In this document: piece after piece, positions 32,724 through 44,260 of the stretch | Numbering within the stretch: position 1 is the stretch's first letter | How the letters are laid out: the number at the start of each line of letters is the position of its first letter | The notes under the pieces: generated by a model | What the model saw: the letters and a program-made list of their open reading frames with translations, nothing else | Databases searched by the model: none | Told to the model about the DNA's origin: nothing | Translations under genes and position numbers: made by a program | Assembly (NCBI RefSeq): GCF_027580225.2 | Contig: NC_073356.2 | Coordinates: 3,224,001-3,288,000 of the forward strand | Direction of reading: 5' to 3' | Source of the DNA: Misgurnus anguillicaudatus | Taxonomy: Eukaryota > Chordata > Actinopteri > Cypriniformes > Cobitidae | Length of the DNA: 64,000 bases

Positions 32724-33130
32724 AATATTTCTTATAAATTATAGGTAAGATGGGTGACGTTCTACTCTTGGGCCCACATTTTCCAGACATGTGTGCTGTC
32801 CTGTTATAACAGAATGAGTGTGCCAGTCCCCTAAAATTATGACTATAGTATCAGCTTCATGTGAGTGTACCAGACCCGGACATCAGCTGAATGGATTCCA
32901 AAATGGTAAGAATCAAAATTAGGATATTTTCAAAAAAGTGGACTGTCCCTTTAAGGATGTAAAAAAAATTAATCTTTTTTTTATTACAGGGAAAATGTTA
33001 TCTTTAGAGACAATTATTACTTTAGCCAACATGTTCAGGAGAGCTGAAACTTTACAGACACATAGCCTACTTGGGATACCAGAGACTAGAGAGGTTAGCA
33101 GCCCTTAAAATTAACTTCTATAAACCATAC
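32724..33130 (-). other. Start of finTRIM intron 1, no recognised element
   Basis: About 400 bp directly downstream of the exon 1 donor. I see no repeats or domains; it may be ancestral intron sequence. Confidence 0.45.
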
Positions 33131-33727
33131 CTGTTTTTCATTTCGTTCTGCTACAGCTGATACAGTGTCATGCTCTTTGTGTTCATCCATAGTACATAGC
33201 ATACAAATGCATTGCTGGTCAGTACGACAGAAAACCTCCTGCAGTTTCTGATGCAGAGAACAAATCCTCTCTTGAAGTTTTCCAGAAACATCCATTAGAT
33301 TGTGTCTCTTATTCTTAAATAGATTTTTATGTTGTTCAAGATGAATTTGACAGTAAGAATCAAGACATTCAAGACATGATTGAATAGCCTTGCGTTTTCT
33401 CCCAGTACAGGCATTACACTCCACATCTCCAGGTCCAGAAGAACAGTCAGGAGCATTAGCAAGAGGATTATTTTGGATTTTGGTATTGAACATCTCCACT
33501 ATTTTAGCTAACTTCACGTTCTTACCTAAAACGGGTCTTGGAGTGAAGGTCTGTCTGCACTGAGGGCAGCTGTAGTCTTTTTTCTGGTCATTCTGATCCC
33601 AGCAGTCTGTAATACAGCTCATACAGTAACTGTGTCCACAGACAATGGTCACTGGATCCTTCAGTAGATCCAGACAGATTGGACAGCTTAACTTTTCCGA
33701 AGTCAATGATAATTCAGCCTCTGCCAT
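33131..33727 (-). CDS. finTRIM gene, exon 1: RING finger and two B-boxes
   Basis: The exon encodes 199 aa from MAEAELSLTSEKLSC to NEKQ and ends at AAACAG/GTATGG in phase 0. The RING finger is C15, C18, C30, H32, C35, C38, C54, C57, a canonical C3HC4 E3 ubiquitin-ligase domain. B-box 1 begins with C104/C107 and B-box 2 has C156, H159, C167, D170, C175, C178, H183, H186, all intact. This arrangement, and the MAEAxLSL start, match teleost finTRIM (ftr) proteins, a fish-expanded family linked to antiviral responses. An upstream in-frame Met at 33802 would add 25 unlikely residues. The next exons in phase are at 6.8 kb, so intron 1 would be about 26 kb. The exact ftr number cannot be given. Confidence 0.9.
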
Positions 33728-34689
33728 TCTGCACACAAAGACAGAATGACTATGTCTATAACAAACTAAAGTGTCCCTGTATGTATAAACAGTAAAAGAC
33801 ACAACATGCTAGATAAATCAGCAGAATCTCAAACAGACTGAGCAGGAAGTAAGGTGTGATTTTCACTTATTTGAATTCAGGAGTGGCTAGGATAGAGTTT
33901 CCAACATCTTCCTTACCCCACCTTTTACCCCTCCTACACATCCAACACTGTCCTGCATTGTGATCTAACGTTATTTTTTTTTATTGTCACTCTTGTCTTT
34001 ATTGTTCTTTTATTTTTATAGTTTTCACTAAGATTAATATGTGATACCCAAAGTGTACTGTACACAGTCTTTATGATGTGTAAGGAAACATGTATAGCCT
34101 ATGGACACAAATCTTGTTTTCAGCAGCTATGAATACAAACCTTTAATTTCAAAATACATTTTACATGTAACTATAGGGATAGCAATTACCAAATAAAACA
34201 ATGGAAACTGAAAGGAGAATAAAGATGACGCATTAGAGTGAGTGAGCACAAGTATTCTGGACAGACTGGTTTGGTCTCCCAAAATAAAATGTGATGCACT
34301 TTACACACCCTTAGGTAAATATGTTTTGTTTAACTTGACTCTGTGCTTTGTTTCTTTATTTAAATAAAATTTCCATTGCAGATGACTTTCGTTTGCAATA
34401 ACACTGTGATATCAACAGCCCATTTTACGTTAGTACTTTACTATACACATACTATAGTTTGTATACAATACTCTATGTACATTACACTACATGTGCTATA
34501 GTTAAAGATGTGATATGGTTTATAATAGATTATTAGCACTATACTTTCAGCTGGTTTTGCAACAGAACACATTACCAAAAATGTTAAGCATACTAAAATA
34601 AATAATGAAAATCAAAGAAATCTAATGTAATAAATGTATAAATAATAAATGTAACAGGCTAAATCTAAACAATACAATAACAAACATAC

Positions 34690-34972
34690 TTGTACAAATG
34701 TCTTCCCGAAGGATAGAAAGGCAACCCTTGTTCCAATGAGAGAACAGGGCATTCGCATTCTCAACTATCTCGACGTATGTCTCATTATAACACATTCTCA
34801 AGAGCAGTTATGCGAACACACGGATCTAGTGCTTAGGCACCTCACCCATTTGGTTCTTCGGATCAACTGGGACAAGAGCAAACTCTTCCCCATGCAGAGG
34901 ATCTCTTATCTCTCCATGATTTTGGACTCAGTCAAACAGACGACACACCTCACAGAGAAACGTGAACATTGA
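34690..34972 (+). pseudogene. DIRS-type reverse-transcriptase fragment, copy in unit A
   Basis: REQGIRILNYLDVCLIITHS is followed by LVLRHLTHLVLRINWDKSKL and FPMQRISYLSMILDSV. This is the region around the catalytic LDD box and the INWEKS-like motif of DIRS-1 tyrosine-recombinase retrotransposons. Only about 80 residues survive, and the catalytic block reads YLDV rather than YLDD, so it is inactive. It has been copied with the 1.25-kb tandem repeat. Confidence 0.78.
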
Positions 34973-35949
34973 ATGCTGAACTGCTATATACAGTATACAG
35001 CTATATACAGCTCTATAACAAACTAAAATGTCCCGGTATGTATATGCAGTAAAAGACACAACATGCTAGACAAATCAGCAGAATCTCAAACAGACTGAAC
35101 AGTAAGTAAGGTGTGATTTTCACTTCTTTGAATTCAGCAGTGGCTAGGATAGCATTTCCAACATCTTCCTTAACCCACCTATTACCCCTCCTACACATCC
35201 AACACTGTCCTGCATTGTGATCTAACGCTATTTTTTATTTTATTGTCACTCTTGTCTTTATTGTTCTTTTAATTTTATAGTTTTCACTAAGATTAATATG
35301 TGATACCCAAAGTGTACTGTACACAGTCTTTATGATGTGTAAGGAAACATGTATAGCCTACACAAATCTTGTTTTCAGCAGCTATGAATACAAACCTTTA
35401 ATTTCAAAATACATTTTACATGTAACTATAGGTATAGCAATTACCAAATAAAACAATGGAAACTGAAAGGAGAATAAAGATGACGCATTAGAGTGAGTGA
35501 GCACAAGTATTCTGGACAGACTGGTTTGGTCTCCCAAAATAAAATGTGATGCACCTTACACACCCTTTGGTGAATATGTTTTGTTTAACTTGACTCTGTG
35601 CTTTGTTTCTTTATTTAAATAAAATTTCCATTGCAGATGACTTTCGTTTGCAATAACACTGTGATATCAACAGCTCATTTTACGTTAGTACTTTACTATA
35701 CACATACTATAGTTTGTATACAATACTCTATGTACATTACACTACATGTGCTATAGTTAAAGATGTGATATGGTTTATAATAGATTATTAGCACTATACT
35801 TTCAGCTGGTTTTGCAACAGAACACATTACCAAAAATGTTAAGCATACTAAAATAAATAATGAAAATCAAAGAAATCTAATGTAATAAATGTATAAATAA
35901 TAAATGTAACAGGCTAAATCTAAACCATACAATAACAAACATACTTGTA

Positions 35950-36209
35950 CAAATGTCTTCCCGAAGGATAGAAAGGCAACCCTTGTTCCCATGAGAGAAC
36001 AGGGCATTCGCATTCTCAACTATCTCGACGTATGTCTCATTATAACACATTCTCAAGAGCAGTTATGCGAACACACGGATCTAGTGCTTAGGCACCTCAC
36101 CCATTTGGTTCTTCAGATCAACTGGGACAAGAGCAAACTCTTCCCCATGCAGAGGATCTCTTATCTCTCCATGATTCAAACAGACGACACACCTCACAGA
36201 GAAACGTGA
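35950..36209 (+). pseudogene. DIRS-type reverse-transcriptase fragment, copy in unit B
   Basis: Same fragment as at 34690 with an 11-bp deletion after YLSMI and an Arg to Gln change in LVLQINWDKSKL. Also YLDV. The near identity shows that duplication happened after the fragment had already decayed. Confidence 0.78.
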
Positions 36210-36631
36210 ACATTGAATGCTGAACTACTATATACAGTATACAGCTATATACAGCTCTATAACAAACTAAAATGTCCCGGTATGTATATGCAGTAAACGA
36301 CACAACATGCTAGACAAATCAGCAGAATCTCAAACAGACTGAACAGTAAGTAAGGTGTGATTTTCACTTCTTTGAATTCAGCAGTGGCTAGGATAGCATT
36401 TCCAACATCTTCCTTAACCCACCTATTACCCCTCCTACACATCCAAAATTGTCCTGCATTGTGATCTAACGTTATTTTTTATTTTATTGTCACTCTTGTC
36501 ATTAGTGTTCTTTTATTTTTATAGTTTTCACTAAAATTAAAATCTGATACCCAAAGTGTACTGTACTGTAGATACAAACATAGCTTTCTGTGTGATGGCA
36601 ACACAGAGAAGAGATTTGTGACAAAAACATA

Positions 36632-36863
36632 AAATTCAATTTTATTTATGTAGCGCTTTTCACAATTTGGTAATTGTATCAAAGCAGCTTTACATTAATA
36701 GAAGCAGTGAAAAGCACAGAAAATCGACAGATAGCACAACATAATACACGATAGCACAAGCAGCTAAATTTGCTGCGAATCAACATTATAAGCAAACGTA
36801 GAAGAGGGTGCTAAGTTAAGCCCAAGAAGGCTGCCTCCCCGGGTTGAAAAACCCCCTAGGAGT
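36632..36863 (-). repeat. L2-type LINE 3' end, second copy
   Basis: AATTCAATTTTATTTATGTA and GCGCTTTTCACAATTTGG match 10678-10930, as does the internal CCCCGGGTTGAAAAACCCCC. It reads as a 3' UTR and tail on the minus strand. Confidence 0.65.
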
Positions 36864-37329
36864 TTGGTCAGGCATCAGCTGGGCATCACGTTGAAGAACA
36901 GCCAGTAGATCAGAGGTGTGCCGACTTTCACATTTACCGGAACTGGATCTGTTTGTCTCATTGTCCTCGGGATCGAGGACGAGAAAGGGAGAGAGAAACA
37001 AAATCTTATTAGTGTAGGGACCGTTCACATGTAATGCAAGTGTCACACAGTGATGTGGTTTAAGTCAGCTCGGTTCCGGACAGGCTAACTATTGCAGGTT
37101 AAGTCTATTACCTATAGTTGATGATTTTAGAAAATTTGTGGGCCCAGGGCGAGTCTATGTATGGGGCCCCCCATATGATCTTTAAAACAGAAACTCATTT
37201 AACTAAGGCCAGAGGCCCCACTGCCGTTGTTAATACAAACATACAGTGGCAAACGGTTCTGTATGACATACTATTCTCAAGATCATGGGAAAGAGCCAAA
37301 ATCGCAACCCAACCATATGTGGAAATTAG
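36864..37329. other. Probable LINE 3'-UTR-like sequence, no gene
   Basis: It continues from the L2 tail without an ORF of note. GGGCCCAGGGCGAG near 37140 may be an element end. Assignment is weak. Confidence 0.35.
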
Positions 37330-37905
37330 GACTCGAAAAAGAGGTTTTAATTTATTTATTTATTAGGTTGTACAAGCTAGCTATTGTGAGATAAGTACAA
37401 TTACTAAAGCAAATTATGTGAATGCCTTGTTAAAGAGAAAAGTTTTAAGTCTAGATTTAAAGTTATCTACTGTGTCTGACTCTCGGACATCGATTGGCAA
37501 ATCATTCCATAGCTTAGGGGCTAAGTAGGAAAAGGATCTGCCACCTTTAGACACTTTTGATATTTTAGGGATAATTTAGAGACCAGAATTTTGCGACCGC
37601 AATGCACGTGATGGATTGTATTCTGATAGTAATTCTCTAAGATATGAGGGTGCTAGGCCATTTAAGGCTTTGTAGGTGATTAGTAATATTTTAAATTGTA
37701 TGTGATATTTAACTGTAGGAGATATGGCTATCGAAGGATAAATTGCTGTCGAACATCACACCTAAATTCTTAACCGTGGAGGTTGGCACCACAGTGCAGC
37801 CATCTATGGGCAACTTGTAATCTGTCATATTATGTTTGTAGCGATTCGGTTCGATAACAAATATCTCTGTCTTATTGGAGTTTAGCATAGGAAAGTTATG
37901 TGCCA
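37330..37905 (-). pseudogene. L2-type LINE ORF2 fragment, minus strand
   Basis: 37905-37709 reads [20 protein letters not shown], then TVVPTSTVKNLGVMFDSNLS; 37700-37430 continues with the C-terminal part ending FLFNKAFT. It parallels the fragment at 11390-12075 but lacks the segment between. Multiple stops. The L2 sequence begins abruptly near 37905, next to a gypsy LTR-like scrap. Confidence 0.8.
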
Positions 37906-37939
37906 TTGTTGCAGGCCCCGCCTCCGGAGACCCATCAGA

Positions 37940-38010
37940 CAGATTACTGTAAAACATTGTAAAAACAGGATAAAACGAAAAGACCGGGAGAGTCACGTCT
38001 GCTCTGTTGG
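37940..38010 (-). repeat. Scrap of a gypsy-type LTR end
   Basis: TGTAAAAACAGGATAAAA followed by GAAAAGACCGGGA and TCACGT is shared with 45288-45330, which lies at the end of a gypsy integrase fragment. It is too short to define further. Confidence 0.5.
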
Positions 38011-38323
38011 TATATTTATTCAGTGCACAATCAATTTCAAACATCAACTTCATGTACATGTAATTGTTTTAAAGCTTTCTTTCCCTTTCATCACGTTAAT
38101 GTCACTGTCATCACAATAAGTCATGTTACCATTTTTCTTATCTTCAATTTACTCTTTTTGTTGACACCAGAATACTGCATAGACATTTTATACACATCCA
38201 TGTTTATCTTTATAAAGAATATGAAACTTAGAATTATATTTACTAAATTATATAGAATTATATAGTATAAAAGTGTATTTCTTTTTAACCACTGTCCTCT
38301 TAAACATATTATATATTGTGAAT

Positions 38324-39941
38324 TAGGGGTGACCCCGAATAGTCGAAGATTCGATGCATCGATAGGAGAAGCCTGACTCGACTACCAATCTCACAGTCGA
38401 ATCGTCGCAGATGTGTTATGAAATGAGGATCTTTCAATTTTGGCCATATGGGTGCACACATTATCTGATTTCACATATAACAGCTTTCAACCAATATATT
38501 AATATACAGCATATTATTATAATCCTGCAAATAATATGTGAAGTAGCAGCTTTTGATGAATATTTTTAAAATGCGTTAATAAATCCAACAATCCCTGTGA
38601 CAGGGCTACACGTCCAAAAAGAGGTTCCTATGTTAATAAACCATTGCCTTTTTGTTTCTACATTTAAAAGACAAAGCTGGCAATTCTGGCTATACTTTCG
38701 TTCTTTTAATAATTTCTTTATTTTATTTTATTTATAAATAACTCTGGATTATCTGATTTATCTATTTGACTTGTGTTTTGTTTCTGTGCACTTGAGGCAT
38801 TTTGCACATTTGTTCTGCACTTTGTTACTTCTGACCTTATTTTATAAAAAAAAATGTATTTATTATAAACGTAAATTCTGATCTAATTTGAGTCTGTACA
38901 TTTTGGATTGCTTTTCGTTGTATCGATGTTGCGCAATTGCGTGCTGGCCATTCTTGCGCAATGCGCATGCAATTTAGGCGAACGCGCTAGGTGATCTGCG
39001 TCTCATATTTAGGAGTTCATCAAACTAAACATTAAAAACTGATGTTTTTCTACGGGTATAAGTTTTTAAAATGTATTTAAAACATATGCTTATCTTGTCA
39101 AAAGTTAAACTACAAAACAGGTAAGCCGTTTCTTTAAATTTCGGTGATGAAACGGAAAATATCTGCACCGAACCTATATTTATGCCTTACACGACTGTCT
39201 TTCTTGTGATTTAATATTAAGGTCGGTGTTCACTTTCAAATGATAGCAAAGAGATTCCTGAAATAAATAATATCAGCAGGTCTTTTTTGTATCTAAAGTG
39301 AATACAGAGATGATCAAAGTCAAAGCAAGCAAGCAGGTATTTATGTGTTAAATAATACGTGTAGTGTCTATAACCATTCATTCAGTGTTTTTCTTGTTAT
39401 AAATTAACGTTAAATTAATTGTATATAAAGCTTAGTTTTTATAATTTGCAGTAGCAATCACAAATTATTTGTCATTTCTCATTTGTCGTTTTTTTTGGGT
39501 CATGACTGCTTTGACGCGCTAAATCTCCAAATTAAATAAAAACACTGAATTGTAGCCGGTGTTTCCAAGGCAGGATCACCTTTGCGGTATATTTTTAGGT
39601 TTAGTTATCAAAATGTTTTTTTGTGTGATGTTCTGTAGATCGTGGCTTTAAAATGTTATGAATGATTAAACAAATGTTGCCTTACATTTTACCTCAAAAA
39701 TATATAAATGCATCGTCAGTTTTGTCTTCGTTCATCACTTGAAATACAGTTTTGGTCACTTTATCAGAAAGTTGTTTATGTGTGCTGCTTGTGAAAGAAA
39801 ATAAAAGTTACCAATTTGTACCTGGTCTGACCCCCTCCCAACCCATGCACACACACATAGATGATTCGACTATCGATCGACTATGGAAAGATTCGACAAT
39901 TCTGATTTGAATATGTAAATCCTTAGTCGAGGTCACCCCTA
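38324..39941. mobile_element. hAT element, 1.62 kb, TSD TTGTGAAT
   Basis: The ends are TAGGGGTGACCCCGAATAGT and, reversed, TAGGGGTGACCTCGACTAAG; both subterminal regions are rich in ATTCGACTA words. Perfect 8-bp TSD TTGTGAAT at 38316-38323 and 39942-39949. Short ORFs only, no transposase domain. Confidence 0.92.
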
Positions 39942-40521
39942 TTGTGAATATATTGTATATTGTAAATAACAACACTGTTTACAATTTTCCTTCAACTCAC
40001 AGGCGAGTATTTATAATGGCGAAACACATACAGGGCCCTATCTTGCACCCAGCGCAATTGACTTTGTCAGTGACGCATGTATCATTTCGTATTTTGCACT
40101 GGCGCACAGCGGGTTTTTCCCTCCACAGACGCACGTCGGCAAACTAGGGAATGAACTTGCGCTGCCTGGGCGGTTCAGCGCAAAAAAGGAGGCGTGTTCC
40201 GGCGCAAACCATCTCTTATGCTATTTTGCAGTTTCAAAAAACAATTGCGCTACTAACAAAAAAAAACTAGTCAAAAGTCAGTGGCGCGTTGCGCGTGGTT
40301 CATTATGCTATTTTAAGGGCGCATGCTTGACCATAATGTATAGCGTGCACAACGCGCATTGCTTATCTAATCTACACAGATGCAACAGTTATTTTTGCAA
40401 ATCATAAATTGTTACAATAAAAAATATAAGATAAGGGAAATCATTAAATCATAAATTGTTACAATAAAAATATTAACACATGAGATAAGGGAAATCATTG
40501 TGGTGAGCATTGTGGTGATAG

Positions 40522-43318
40522 TGTCACGGCCAGGGGCTGGCTGCTAAACCTAAAGCCACGCCCCTTCTCAACTTCCACCTCGAGGAGGTCCCCAAAGCCA
40601 ACCCAATGACCAAACAACACGAGAGCAGGTAAGTATTAAAACAAACTTTATTTAAATATTTAAAATAACTGGGGAAATGGGGAAAGAGGCAATTAAAACT
40701 AGCTTCCTCTCTGCCTTCCAGCCAGACCACAGCACGGGAAAGTGGCAGATAGGGGAAGAGGGCAACGGGGGCTCCAGGGGCTGGTGACCCAAGTGTAGGG
40801 AGGAGGGGACGGGGAACACAGGCTCCTGCCAATCCCGCTATCCGTGGCGCCCTCCTCTTCTCTCCTGGAGGCAAAGACAAAATAGCGTGAATTTGGGATT
40901 TATCTCTCTCTCTCTACTGTGGTACCTGTGTCACGTCGGGCCGATACTTCACTGCTCGCTCCGCTGTGTATTTCTCTCCACAGGGTTCGACTGGGACGCG
41001 AAGACTCGTTTAGCCTGGACTGGAATCGCCTTCGCCTGTCGGCTTGCTGATAACTCGTGGTAAGTATGGTCTTTCTTCCACAGGTCACTCTCCTGACATT
41101 CACTCCCGTCTTATCTCTCTCTTTGCAGGCCGCTTGGACACAACGACACAGTTAGTGCAACTTGGATATTTCTCACCTCTCTGCTGTTTACAGCTCGGGC
41201 GTGTGTGACTGTCCACCGTTCGTTCCACTGACGTTCACTCTCGTTCTCTCTTCCTTTACAGGCAGCTTGGACACAATACACAGTTAGTGCAACTTGGATA
41301 CTTCTCACCTCTCTGCTGCTTACAGCTCGGGCATATGTGACTGTCCACAGTTCGTTCTACTGACGTTCACTCTCGTTCTTTCTTCCTTTACAGGCAGCTT
41401 GGACACAATAACACAGTTAGTGCAACTTGGATACTTCTCACCTCTCTGCTGCTTACAGCTCGGGCATATGTGACTGTCCACAGTTCGTTCTACTGACGTT
41501 CACTCTCGTTCTCTCTTCCTTTACAGGCAGACACAATAACACAGTTAGTGCAACTTGGATACTTCTCACCTCTCTGCTGCTTACAGCTCGGGCATATGTG
41601 ACTGTCCACAGTTCGTTCTACTGACGTTCACTCTCGTTCTTTCTTCCTTTACAGGCAGCTTGGACACAATAACACAGTTAGTGCAACTTGGATACTTCTC
41701 ACCCCTCTGCTGCTTACAGCTCGGGCATATGTGACTGTCCACAGTTCGTTCTACTGACGTTCACTCTCGTTCTCTCTTCCTTTCCAGGCAGCTTGGACAC
41801 AATAACACAGTTAGTGCAACTTGGATACTTCTCACCTCTCTGCCGTTCACAGCTCGGGCGTGTGTGACTGTCCACAGTTCGTTCTACTGACGTTCACTCT
41901 CGTTCTCTCTTCCTTTACAGGCAGCTTGGACACAATAACACAGTTAGTGCAACTTGGATACTTCTCAACTCTCTGCTGTTTACAATTCTGGGTAAGTGCA
42001 GCTTTTCCTCAGCTCGCTATACGGTGTTTTGGTCGACAATGCACGGGGGCGGGCTTACGACAGCTGGCCTGCACAGAAGGGCAAACGGCGACGATTTCCC
42101 CAGGGGGCGCCGGGGGCCAAGCCCTCTCGGCGGAATCGCTGGTCAGCAGGGGGGGCGAACCGTCACACCGTCTCACCGGGCCGAGCGCTGCCCTGTCCTC
42201 AATGCCCGTAGGCCGATCGAATACCAGACAGGGGCGCCCCTTTGTAGAGACCACGGGGCGGCGGAACTCCTTCGCCCCTCACTCTGCCACAGATAGAACA
42301 CACAGGTAAAGTAGCAATATACAGGTTCGTGTTTGTACTCACACGCACGCACTGCCAGCTTCCAGGTCTTCACCGCCGCACTCTAAAACTGTCGACACAC
42401 AGACGGGGCAACTTCCAAGGCCCACACCGTCACTTTTCACTTAAATCGCACACAGCATACAATAGTTATTGTTACACACAGCCGTCAGCCTCCCTGTCTC
42501 TTCCTCAGTGGAGGGGATGATGCGGGGTACGTCTGTCAAGACACACAGCACTTGCACAGCAACCCACAGCAAATACACAGCACCACTTCAACGTGAAAAG
42601 ATTTTCAAATGACATGGACTCACCCACCACACTACAGGTGCACACACGAGACGCCCAGCGTCTTCCACTTCGCTAAGGGCAGATGGGGGCGATGACACTA
42701 CGGCCGGGGCTTTTTTTAGGTCTGCTGCTATGGCGATTTAATCCACTTACTCCTGCGGCTCACCTACCACGCTCGATCGGAGGTAGGGCCGCTTTCCTCT
42801 TCCTGGAGGCGTTCAATAATACACAGGTTAGTTGTTATGGTTTCGGATCAAATCCAGAGCCAATACTCACGGCGGTTTTCTTGGTAAACAGTTTACAACC
42901 GGCTTCGTTTCTTTACTCCTTGGTTACTCCAAGCGTGTCACATTTACCGTTGTTTTCTTCTACCCACAGGGTTTCCTCTTACGGGAGCATCCACTGAGAA
43001 CTACGAGAGAGAAAGAGAGAAAGTGCAACCAACTGCCAACGTGTAACGGATGAGCACAGCTCTGTACTTCAACTCACAACTTAACACACCCAAACTGTGA
43101 TTTACACTGCTCTAAAATACTCCTCTGTGTGCTGTAATCCTCCAATCAACCGGCGTTCCTCTTAAACGCCCACAGCTGCGCTCGATTTCGCTGATTACAG
43201 CCCTCGCGATGCTACCGGATGTCCGGTGTTTCCTCTTCCCGGTCTGGGCGGAAACATCCGGGCGGAACCAAAGTTTCCCGACTTTCGGTTCCGCCCAAAA
43301 GATCGTCACCTTGTGACA
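40522..43318 (-). mobile_element. Long LTR-like element (TGTCAC...GTGACA), copy 2, 2.8 kb, TSD ATAG
   Basis: It is bounded by TGTCACGG and TTGTGACA with a perfect 4-bp TSD ATAG at 40518-40521 and 43319-43322, which fits an LTR insertion followed by recombination to a solo LTR. It shares end sequences and the reverse-strand AATAAA region (near 40645-40660) with copy 1. The middle carries a 132-bp tandem array. GGTAAGTAT-type motifs occur near 40627 and 41058 and GGGTAAGTG near 41988. No retroviral protein domain is present. A tandem-repeat-bearing LTR of this length is unusual. Confidence 0.7.
41129..41990 (+). repeat. 132-bp tandem array (7 units) with acceptor-like motifs
   Basis: Units start at about 41129, 41262, 41393, 41526, 41655, 41787 and 41920. 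Each contains CTTGGACACAATAACACAGT, the CTCTCTGCTGCTTACAG segment and, at its end, CTCTCTTCCTTTACAGG. Both latter motifs are pyrimidine tracts ending in CAG, as at 3' splice sites. The fourth unit has a short internal deletion. The units are nearly identical, suggesting recent expansion. Confidence 0.92.
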
Positions 43319-44260
43319 ATAGTTTTTATTTATTTTGTGTGGCAGCGTTAAACAATTATCATGCAAATAACGATTATATCGAAATAACGAAATATTTTCA
43401 TAAGTTTGTTGTGTGGCTGTATTACTTTTATTTTATCTAAATAATAATTAAAATGTTTTCATAAGAAACCTTCATGTATGTGAACTTGATTTGTAAGTAT
43501 ACTTTGGGGTTGGACCTTGCTTGCATTTCTTGTGTCCGATTTCAAAGCCCCCAAACCCTTTCAGCGGTGAGGGTGGACGCAGCGATGTCCTCCTGTGTGC
43601 CCGGCGTGCCCGATTTATGCTGGCAAGCTTGGGATCCCCCCGTCTCCTGACATCATTGTAGTGCTTGGCGCAGCTGATGAGACAATTGCGGCTATTTCCT
43701 CTCACGCCTGTTTAACCGACGCTGATTTGGGCGGGTTTCTCCCAACCCCATACAAAACAACTTCTCTGTCTTTGACTGCTCTTACAAGAACGTTGGTCTC
43801 CTCGGCTGTGAACCGCTCCTGGCGTGCGCCTGTCAAATCCGTCATAATAATAGCAACCCGCCATGGAACTTGCGCCCTTGCGTTTAAAGGGAATGTTGGA
43901 TAGCGTTCTGATTGGTTTATTTGACGTTACGCCCAAACCACACCTTTGAATAATGAACCTACTTCAGACCAACCCCTTATTGATTTGCGCCCGGCGCAAG
44001 ACTTATTTCTCCCGCCATGAAAATAGCAACAGCGCGAAAGATCCGCCCACAAAGTCACTTGCGCTTTGCGCTTCGGACTTGCGTTTCAGATCGTTAAAAT
44101 AGGGCCCACAGTGTGTTTTTCTAATTCCCCATAAGTGCACGGTCACGTGACCACCAAGCGTGCCAAACGCGAAACAGAACGAGCTTCTCAGAGACAGTTA
44201 ACACTCTTTTTTACACATTAACTTGAACGATTAAACATTTTATAACCAACACAAACTTAA

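Larger units (their letters stand above)
33761..36600. repeat. Tandem triplication of the finTRIM upstream flank
   Basis: ACAAACTAAA plus following sequence recurs at 33761, 35018 and 36262, giving periods of 1257 and 1244 bp; the third copy is truncated near 36540-36600. Copy A abuts the finTRIM start. Copies A and B each include a DIRS fragment. Copies B and C are more like each other (GTCCCGGTATGTATATGCAG) than like A, so the last duplication involved B. No finTRIM exon 1 is repeated. Confidence 0.9.
40033..44107. mobile_element. GGGCCCTAT-ended TIR element with inserted LTR-like element
   Basis: The ends are GGGCCCTATCTTGCACCCAG and, reversed, GGGCCCTATTTTAACGATCT, flanked by ACA on both sides (40030-40032, 44108-44110), a 3-bp TSD as in PIF/Harbinger-like elements. 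Without the 2.8-kb insertion it is about 1.27 kb. A 5' fragment of the same family is at 55905-56162. No transposase is recognised. Confidence 0.75.

Noticed and set aside
41821..42309. 162-aa plus ORF in the LTR-like element
   Set aside because: It starts in the tandem array and reflects the open frames of the repeat unit and a GC-rich tail; other frames are equally open.
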